Source: a virus. From it: DNA of 26,050 nt. Shown here in pieces: positions 19,201 through 23,600 of this stretch (positions are counted from its first letter, which is position 1; every line of letters starts with the position of its first letter). A program made the position numbers and the translations under genes. The notes below the pieces were generated by a model. The model saw only the letters and a list, made by a program, of their open reading frames with translations, was not told the DNA's origin and did no database searches. The stretch lies in the IMG/VR virus record IMGVR_UViG_3300040808_002584, positions 1 to 26,050 of that record. One strand, written 5' to 3'.

Positions 19201-20197
19201 ACTTGCTAACATATTCTATAATACACAATTGTATAACGATACTAAATACTTACCAGTTAAGGAAGAACCAGATTACACATACAGTGTAGCAACATTCACT
19301 GATGCTCTAAATGTTATTGAGCAAAGGAAAAAGAATTTACAGAAAGATACCGTAAGATTCGTTAATGCTACTTACGACTTTATTGATATTAATTTAACAA
19401 GACGTGATGCAAGTAACTTATTAACTGCAGTAATGAATGACTTCAAATATGAAGATCTTCAAGTACCTGTTCCAAGTTATACAACAAACGGTAATCAGAA
19501 TGCAGTAAGAACATTTACATCATCGTTATTTAACTATGACGGTACTCATGTATTCCCAGTATTTAATGCACCTATTCAAGGATTGAAATACAAAGGTTCA
19601 GTAAATGATGTTGCTGATTTAGGAAGTCTTACAGGAATGAAACCAAACTGGGCATATATTGTTGCGACTGATTATTCAACAAACTTCTATGCCGGTGATA
19701 TATATTATTGGAATGGTATTCAGTTTGTAAATGCAGGACCAAATAATACTGACTTATTGGATGCATTTACAGGATCATGGGACAGAATGAGAACATATCT
19801 TGTGAATAACTTATCACCTGATGGAGATCACTCTGCAATGATTGAAGGTCTATTTAATGACTGTCTGAAAGACAATGTATTGAGACCTAATACATTAGTA
19901 TTCGGATCATTGGTTGAATCCATTGCTCACCAGTTCAACGGTGCATCAGCAGGTGTTAACAGAAATGCTCTACCTCTGAACTTCAGAAACTTAGGTTCAG
20001 CTATATCAGCGATTGCTTCAGTACTAAATGAAGATGGTGGTAGAATACGATGGTCAGGTGCTGACGAATTGAACAACCAGTACTTCGCAAGAGGACTGAG
20101 AATTAACGGACGAACAGGTCGTATTGAAGGCCGACCATTTACCTCCTCTGTAAGAAAGCTCGCAAGACGTGCTTCGAACAGTAGGGCGGTAGTTTAA
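10274..20197 (+). CDS. Giant modular repeat-rich virion adhesin (3307 aa)
   Basis: This is a very large structural protein, probably a tail fibre, whisker-like or adhesin protein; similar repeat-bearing giants occur in marine T4-like phages. Order: residues 1-50, an attachment-like N-terminus (KISELPPITG); ~53-368, a beta-solenoid of short Asn/Thr-rich repeats (STANNIAIT); ~417-780, a beta-helix start (VDAGSGNDDNPGT, then GPGTYY) resembling pectin-lyase-fold proteins. From ~805 to 3060 there are helical repeats marked by KCxRD, with the Cys at 810, 948, 1189, 1739, 1880, 2038, 2238, 2378, 2541, 2730 and 2891, plus a degenerate TRRDA copy near 3040. Beta modules marked by YDP (1046, 1287, 1346, 1496, 1608) are inserted among them. 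The C-terminal ~200 residues form a separate domain ending in a basic tail. No S74 chaperone, enzyme motif, signal peptide or membrane segment is seen. The start is supported by AAGGAAA and a late promoter upstream. Host-surface binding is inference. Confidence 0.82.
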   Translation: MAKISELPPITGANTRPEDLFVIVNLVQGDDGTSNITRKELVEAIQYEIFSRINITGGTISGVVMSDSRLNNVEIDNSEIEDTDFIRGSIDDTVITNSTANNITMTYSSFQFGTLLDSTANNITITQSDFSDGTGNNNVFTNTTLRDGSANNFVITDSTANNIIITNSELNDSTANNVAITDSTVNNTIITSSEFNDGTANNVAITQSDFSDGTINDTVIETSEFNNGTMDTVTGINLDISNSAYANGTVSDSILTDNTILNGTANNIAITDSTANNTIITNSEFNDGTGNNVTLTNSTIDDSLFSDGTISNTSFTGTMDSVVATNMQIRSSTADGLGANNSTFENGGISGSTFDGGVINKSNLVDFDMDINTEFEAPMDDESYFAIRNEKTGNTEQINFGQLFDEVSKKTAQALKVHVDAGSGNDDNPGTQLQPVRTLEKAFELCLEKAGGELNRNAINNSVHISVGPGTYYTKGNLQLPDDCSITSTSGQYATVIELEKGYENNNGILVGSGCYAQGFAYQNFQVDNFDFPEGGFAVAYRPGAKLLRSPYLRDSSQLSNFLRADVEPPLNPYNSKGTLADLGREFTLTSISDPTKFAIDDEIIFSSGAIGYVSYISEIASDSKIHVRNLKNNQGFSVGDTITAESGGTAVIQEIGIDDFPNREVGRGGGCVLADRRVLDTDSLYTYVLCFGFTPRSQNGIGYVARDGAGVNGIGSLSIFVRCAFYALNGGQMTLNNSGTQFGDISMRAKGTTNFFAPKSTTATIIGNTAFADTIDSNKDDIIDDMVSYLTANTANGGLGYKQYDSEKCLRDAGIVLDGTGYDVALDTNYWGRLAGITYRSPISYVVPGEQLEETKGALEYLRDRTKEVFVNANSEINTRIETSFAELLNVLEYGEENMNGIVWQDTSVPRTAARTLIQDNKSFIADELIDWIENNDEFYAYDSAKCRRDVQDYILPAVSNDMQFDTNYNAVTAGRAYYMATAAKVVQQQNNETVAAYKRLKDQVNELIDGDSYLASEKLDEGFEEIITILENSGTQFTPTAATYDPSTGLSVITLGTGHGLTKGRKVLLKQSGLIFTCDRDNNTTRHAYPRASDPANGSPIEVIGVTDTKIVVNVGKSDLIDTHTFVEALPNAVSILGSAITWSDSSSIPADKRSARQQLQSNREFLQELVLGYIDENYFRYNSDKCKRDIEDYIVPAVERDILTGTNYNAIQTGIAYRAGTTLTDNVINDQLVETTGAINNLKSQVLATITDNASDHRAAVSFDKMVGILNSANKTYSTTTANYDPASGLTTITIGSHDLQPGDEVIIAPDSMTFTCASDGNATQHTYPTTTITSFTPTNATYDPSTGIFTATIGTHKLQAGDFIEIAQDSIVFTCDSDSNVTELSAPQPHHPFYKKKIALTSVTGTTITCNVGIGSGGVHTFVSAVTGAITGERQHPAYKKPVVVAAVTPTTFTVNVGPSSDVSVHTFVSATANNIKTAKYISAYTPTNATYDPATGDFVATIGQHNLVAGDYVEIKPESVVFTCAQDGNATEHAYPESHHPAYKTPVRILSVTSDTISMNVGIGAGGVHTFVRANVGAIDSDALVFTDPASHVKHYTPTTATYDPATGISVVTIPGHDLTTSDWIQFAPYSFTFTCSLDSDATEHSYPRKGDGNYNMPMAITNVAGDDITVNVGTGSGGAHTFVSVTTDAVTKLSYNSQGQYAREQLQINRDFLAAEVNAYLDDNYFIFDGEKCSRDTGLILDAVRRDVASGSNYHAVFNGLSYRLGGAGAQLVVNEQLTETVAAINFLKTKAAAQAAVTGTALTRSDAAFAEIIDILQNTETAADILTFGTNSVSANHTIARQILQLNKSFLQAEVTAYIAQTFPSLTYDVAKCERDTGYLTDAISWDIQHGSNAAAVNFARMYYDNAIAVLPEEQILPTAKTWEHIANVAYDIVRNIAVTPTTGNAVSQNQTLSDAGVEVGESVRSGINITTQVIRDKNRDHLPAYVEPIVESGMESAVNVLDGITENLQEAVIDYLRQEHNGLPYSKAKCTRDVGLIVDAVSRDIEYGGNENTVEIFEYYFKRFQGESADYEQLRSTNVLPIEVKGQFKTLSDYNDTANVSGLRESISILPYEQRIPTKLAFAHLADVAEKIVKEVAHTPTTGNSLTQDTTGTPADATTGTSVHDLINTIAELVDNVNIEDAEMPTVVKASFDPNRTLARKQLQRNRQFIIEEVDGYIKDRWFAFDGDKCKRDIGLILDAVANDVLTGANFNAVFNGLAYRIGTVGADAVVNEQLSETVKAVEYARDITVAAVTDATMKQRTLDSFNEIIDIMTNGSGNADVIDYTSVSPSFNRLNARNQLQNNKAFLQAEITAWLAVNRPSLTYDVAKCERDLGYLIDAVSFDAQFGGNFATINDAKLYFENAVSVLPVDQRQPTADAFAHIGDCAELICLDTDIGGLKSVGNAVTQDITAGSAGAATAAEVEGLFDIVAGSIENNTLLMNPIQVGPDVTAYNATNSNAVSEILGVKKTVQGGVISHLSKFFEILPYNETKCRRDVGYIVDAISHDIQYGGNAATVNTVNMYFTNGINTGLPIEQRQKTKDAYLHMSKIIEHVVGGKSITTTEFPRTGKFYTGDILTKYEYWNGMNSYQTSESQDFAVHGANPDTCIAARQLAEIIANGVDDATEVRNTIPERIDIQQTWMGTNYITSKELVERQADNYSEGVINYLSTTFNGLSFPEAKCRRDVGYLIDAVSHDVQHDTNYATRIAAQIYFENGLSVLPADTRTQTADIYQFLGDAVEQVVQEIPVTNASTYTLLQQDVSGTAATAAEGTTVHDLIGYVETSIRDNDLDKLPALSSTATWPAAELSAAVITIDDNSEELASDVTEFINNNFNVLDYNKAKCRRDTGYLLDAFSFDLNYGGNTASRWNADFYFWNQIYRLPEDQRIPTARSYRQLGRICKDIVIGEYPKQKILGELGTEIESKKVEKLANIFYNTQLYNDTKYLPVKEEPDYTYSVATFTDALNVIEQRKKNLQKDTVRFVNATYDFIDINLTRRDASNLLTAVMNDFKYEDLQVPVPSYTTNGNQNAVRTFTSSLFNYDGTHVFPVFNAPIQGLKYKGSVNDVADLGSLTGMKPNWAYIVATDYSTNFYAGDIYYWNGIQFVNAGPNNTDLLDAFTGSWDRMRTYLVNNLSPDGDHSAMIEGLFNDCLKDNVLRPNTLVFGSLVESIAHQFNGASAGVNRNALPLNFRNLGSAISAIASVLNEDGGRIRWSGADELNNQYFARGLRINGRTGRIEGRPFTSSVRKLARRASNSRAVV
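10432..11379 (+). repeat. Beta-solenoid repeat region in the giant adhesin
   Basis: Residues ~53-368 of the 3307-residue protein consist of degenerate units of roughly ten residues, such as STANNIAITDS and SEFNDGT, rich in Asn, Thr, Ser and Asp with regularly spaced Ile/Val/Phe. The spacing of hydrophobic residues suggests a parallel beta-solenoid, perhaps pentapeptide-like. At the DNA level a segment at about 10791-10866 recurs at 11061-11136 (offset 270 bp, 90 codons) with few changes, indicating internal duplication. Confidence 0.65.
12688..19430 (+). repeat. KCxRD helical repeat array (11 copies plus one degenerate)
   Basis: Eleven copies of a KCxRD motif start helical-looking units in the giant protein. 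Two sub-types are visible. Type 1 is preceded by ARxQLQxNRxFL and followed by NAVxNGLAYR-like sequence (seen most clearly at Cys 1739 and 2238; the copies at 948 and 1189 are related). Type 2 has a GYxxDAxSxD segment, then GGN and a SVLPxxQRxPTA segment (Cys 1880, 2038, 2378, 2541, 2730, 2891). A degenerate twelfth copy (NLTRRDASNLL) lies near residue 3040 and lacks the Cys. The units vary from about 140 to over 200 residues because other modules are inserted between them. Confidence 0.75.
13388..15363 (+). repeat. YDP/FTC beta-module repeats (five copies, one nested)
   Basis: Five modules of about 90-100 residues share the order TYDPxTG, then an IGxHxL segment, FTCxxDxN, HxYP, a VNVG segment and HTFV. 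The YDP tyrosines are residues 1046, 1287, 1346, 1496 and 1608 of the 3307-residue protein. Copy 1 lies between the second and third KCxRD units, and copies 2-5 between the third and fourth. Copy 2 lacks its second half directly after the first; a spare second half appears after copy 3, so copy 3 seems inserted inside copy 2. I recall the same module from other marine phage structural proteins; its function is unknown to me. Confidence 0.75.
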
Positions 20198-20219
20198 CAT
20201 AAGATAGGAATAAAATAAA

Positions 20220-20645
20220 ATGCCAATTACAACTATACAAACTTCTCAAGCACCTGACGCAAAACCAGTTGCTAAGAACCTTGTCCTATCGACTAACTGG
20301 CAGGAAATCATAAATGTACCAAATTATGAAGTTCCTGAACTAGTATTCGGTGGGTCTACAACGGTTGAGCCAGGTGTAGGTGAAATTATCTCACCTTTAG
20401 TATTATGTAATACGACATCATCAACAGTAAGGTGTGATGTACAGGTATATCGTTATGATGAAAATGTTACTTATTACATTATTCGTAATTTACCAGTACC
20501 TGCATATGACACAATACCAATTCCTCTGAATGGACAATTTTTAAAGTCAGGTGATATACTTGAGGCGAAAGCTGATGCTGATTTAGCAATACATAGTACA
20601 TTATCATTTACTTTAGGCCAATCAGAAGAAGACGATGTTGTTTAA
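20220..20645 (+). CDS. Small beta-rich virion protein (141 aa), function unknown
   Basis: I do not recognise a named family. The protein has a short polar N-terminus, then STNWQEIINVPNYE. Alternating hydrophobic strands follow (CNTTSSTVRCDVQVYRYDE, YYIIRNLPVPAYDTIPIPL, LKSGDILEAKADADLAIHSTLSF) and an acidic tail ending EEDDVV. The pattern resembles small beta-sandwich proteins found beside fibre genes in marine T4-like phages: a strand with N-T/S contacts, a YYI strand, then a sentence-like run ending in a GD turn and a serine-containing strand. There is no signal peptide, membrane segment or catalytic motif. It follows the giant adhesin gene after 22 bp, with TAGGAATAAA as a plausible ribosome site, and it has no promoter of its own, so it is probably co-expressed with the adhesin. 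A role as a fibre connector or accessory protein is a guess from position. Confidence 0.7.
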   Translation: MPITTIQTSQAPDAKPVAKNLVLSTNWQEIINVPNYEVPELVFGGSTTVEPGVGEIISPLVLCNTTSSTVRCDVQVYRYDENVTYYIIRNLPVPAYDTIPIPLNGQFLKSGDILEAKADADLAIHSTLSFTLGQSEEDDVV

Positions 20646-20649
20646 TACA

Positions 20650-20657
20650 TATAAATA
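20650..20657 (+). promoter_or_regulatory. T4-type late promoter TATAAATA
   Basis: An exact TATAAATA starts five bases after the stop of the 141-residue gene and ends 38 bp before the ATG at 20696. AAGGAA at 20681-20686 is the ribosome site. Same motif and similar geometry as the copies at 10239 and 25915, so a late promoter for the collagen-like fibre gene is likely. Confidence 0.75.
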
Positions 20658-20695
20658 TATTATTAATAAAACTGATTTTTAAGGAAATAAACTAG

Positions 20696-23600
20696 ATGGC
20701 CAGCAGATTTGGAACATTATCAGGAAAAGCACAGGTAGTCGGACACGGCGTACCTCAAACTTTTCCGGTTCAGCTTGACCCAGTACCTTTTGAAGGTGCG
20801 GTAATTTATGCTGATAACGGGGAGTTAAGATACTCCGACGGTACTGCTTGGCTCCCTCTCGGTACAGGACCTCAAGGTACTCAAGGAACAACTGGTATTC
20901 AAGGAACACAAGGTGTTCAAGGTGATTACGGCCCAGGATTTACAATCATTGGTTCTATTGTAGGACCGGGCGACCAATCTAGTTTAAATACAGCATTCCC
21001 ATCAGCAAACATCGGTGAAGGTGTAATTGACCAATCTGATGATACTCTATGGATTTACGATGGAACCAATTGGGTTAATATTGGTGGCTTCCGTGGAGTT
21101 CAAGGTTTCCAAGGCGTTCAAGGTACTCAAGGTGTTCAAGGAACAATAGGTAACGAAGGTATTCAAGGTGAAAGAGGATTCCGTGGTTTCCAAGGTGAAC
21201 GCGGAGTTCAGGGTTTCCAAGGTGTTCAAGGTCTAATAGGTTTCCAAGGTATTCAAGGAAGACGTGGTCCACAGGGTGTTCAGGGTACGACGGGTATTCA
21301 GGGTGACTTAGGTATTCAAGGAACACAAGGACGTGCAGGTCCACAAGGTATTCAAGGCATAACGGGTATTCAAGGCGATGTAGGTTTACAAGGTTTCACA
21401 GGTTCATACGGTGGTGTATCATTTGAGTTTGATTTTGATACTGGAGTTATTGCTCAAAATCCAGGTCCAAACGAATTCGCAATTAATAATGCTGATGCAA
21501 CTTTACCTACAGCTTTATTCATTAATGATGTTGCCAAGAATAGTGCTGACTTATCAGAATTATTTGCTTCTATTGATGCGGTCGTAGGATCTGTTAAAGG
21601 TATCATTCAAATTACAAACATTGCTGACAATCAAAAATTTGTCACATACGAAATTTCAAATATAAACGACAATACTGGTTGGCATACGCTCTTTATTAAT
21701 CATATTGCCTCAACAGTAACTGTTGCCGAATTAACATCAAGCCCAGCTTGTATCATTTCATTTACAAGAGTTGGTGATACAGGTTCTCAAGGTATTCAAG
21801 GTATTAATGGTATCCAAGGTGATACTGGTATTCAAGGCTCAACAGGACCACAAGGTACTCAAGGTATTCAAGGACCACAAGGTACTCAAGGTATTACCGG
21901 AATTCAAGGTATTCAAGGACCACAGGGTGTTCAGGGTGAACAAGGACTCCAAGGTGTTCAAGGTAATGATGGTCTTCAAGGATATATCGGTTTCAGTGGT
22001 GGATTAACATTTGACTGGGATTATAATTCTTCAACGACTGAAGGGTTCCCAGGATTAAATCAATGGTTATTAAATAACGCAGATGTAACATCAGCGGATA
22101 AACTTTATATTGATGATCTTACAAATACAGGAAGAAGAGTAGATGGTTTATTTGACTTCTTGGATGGTTTAACATCTCAACCTAAAGGTCAAATTTTTGT
22201 AAGAACATATAAAGATACAAGTTCAGATGATTACGAATTCTTAATTTATAACTTTACAAACTGGACTTGGTCACCAACAGGTACAGGAGCAGATTGGGGT
22301 CATTTTGATATTACTTTCGTTGCTGCTTCTAATTTAGGTGGAACCGACGCAAGCCCAGGTTCAAGTTGGACGACAGGTGTTGTACCTACTTATGGTAATA
22401 CAACTATCATCAACTTTATTCCTAACGGTCAACAAGGTATTCAAGGTTTACAAGGATCACAAGGTCTTCAAGGTGACTTTGGTCCACAAGGTACTCAAGG
22501 TGTTCAAGGACAGCAGGGTACGACAGGTATTCAAGGTCTTCAAGGTTTGCAGGGTATACAAGGCGAATCTATTCAGGGTACTCAAGGTATTCAAGGACCA
22601 CAAGGACTCCAAGGTTTACAGGGTCTACAAGGATTACAAGGTCCTATAGGGACTACTGGTATTCAGGGTACACAAGGTACAACTGGTTTACAAGGTCTTC
22701 AAGGTTTACAAGGTGAACAAGGTCAATACGGTGGCTTAACGTGGATATGGAACTTCACAAATAATATTGTTGGAGGTACAGACCCAGGTACAAATAATTG
22801 GAAACTTAATAATGCTAACCCAGCAAGTGCTACATTAATTACACTTGATGATATTCCTGCTGACCAATATACACAAGAGATTGATGCTTTCTTAGATTTC
22901 ATCGATGCGCAACCAGGTGCAGTTAAAGGTTATCTAAAAATACAAGAAGGTAATTACGAAGATGGAAATGGTCCTGCTGGTCACCATTGGATGGTTTATG
23001 AAATTACAGATTGGACTTGGGATTCTGGTGCTAAGAATTACGGTTTCTTTGATGTTAACTATGTTGACGGTAATGTATCAAGTTGGCAAACACAAGTTAA
23101 CGCAGTTCACGGTCCTGCTACATTAATTACATTTATTCCAAGAGGTCCTGCTGGTATTCAAGGAGCAACAGGTCTTCAAGGGTTCCAAGGATTACAAGGT
23201 TTAATAGGTGCTGGTGTACAAGGTCCTCAAGGACTACAAGGTACATTAGGTTTACAAGGTGCTGAAGGTTCATTTGGTGGAATTACATTTGATTACACTT
23301 TTGACTCAAGTACTTTAAATAACGATCCTGGTGGTAACGGTTGGATTAAATTAAATAACGGTACTTATTCTTCAGCTACATCAATGTACATTGATGACAG
23401 AGATGATAACTTTATTGATATTCAACCTTTCTTAAGAACGATTGATGACTCTACAAGTCCTCTTAAAGGTCATTTCAAAATTACAAAGAAATCACAACCA
23501 GAGATATTTGTAATTTTCTCAATATCGGCTCTTGCAGAGTTAAGTGGATATTTCAATGTTACTTGTGCTTATGTAAGTGGTAATGGTACATTCGCTGACG

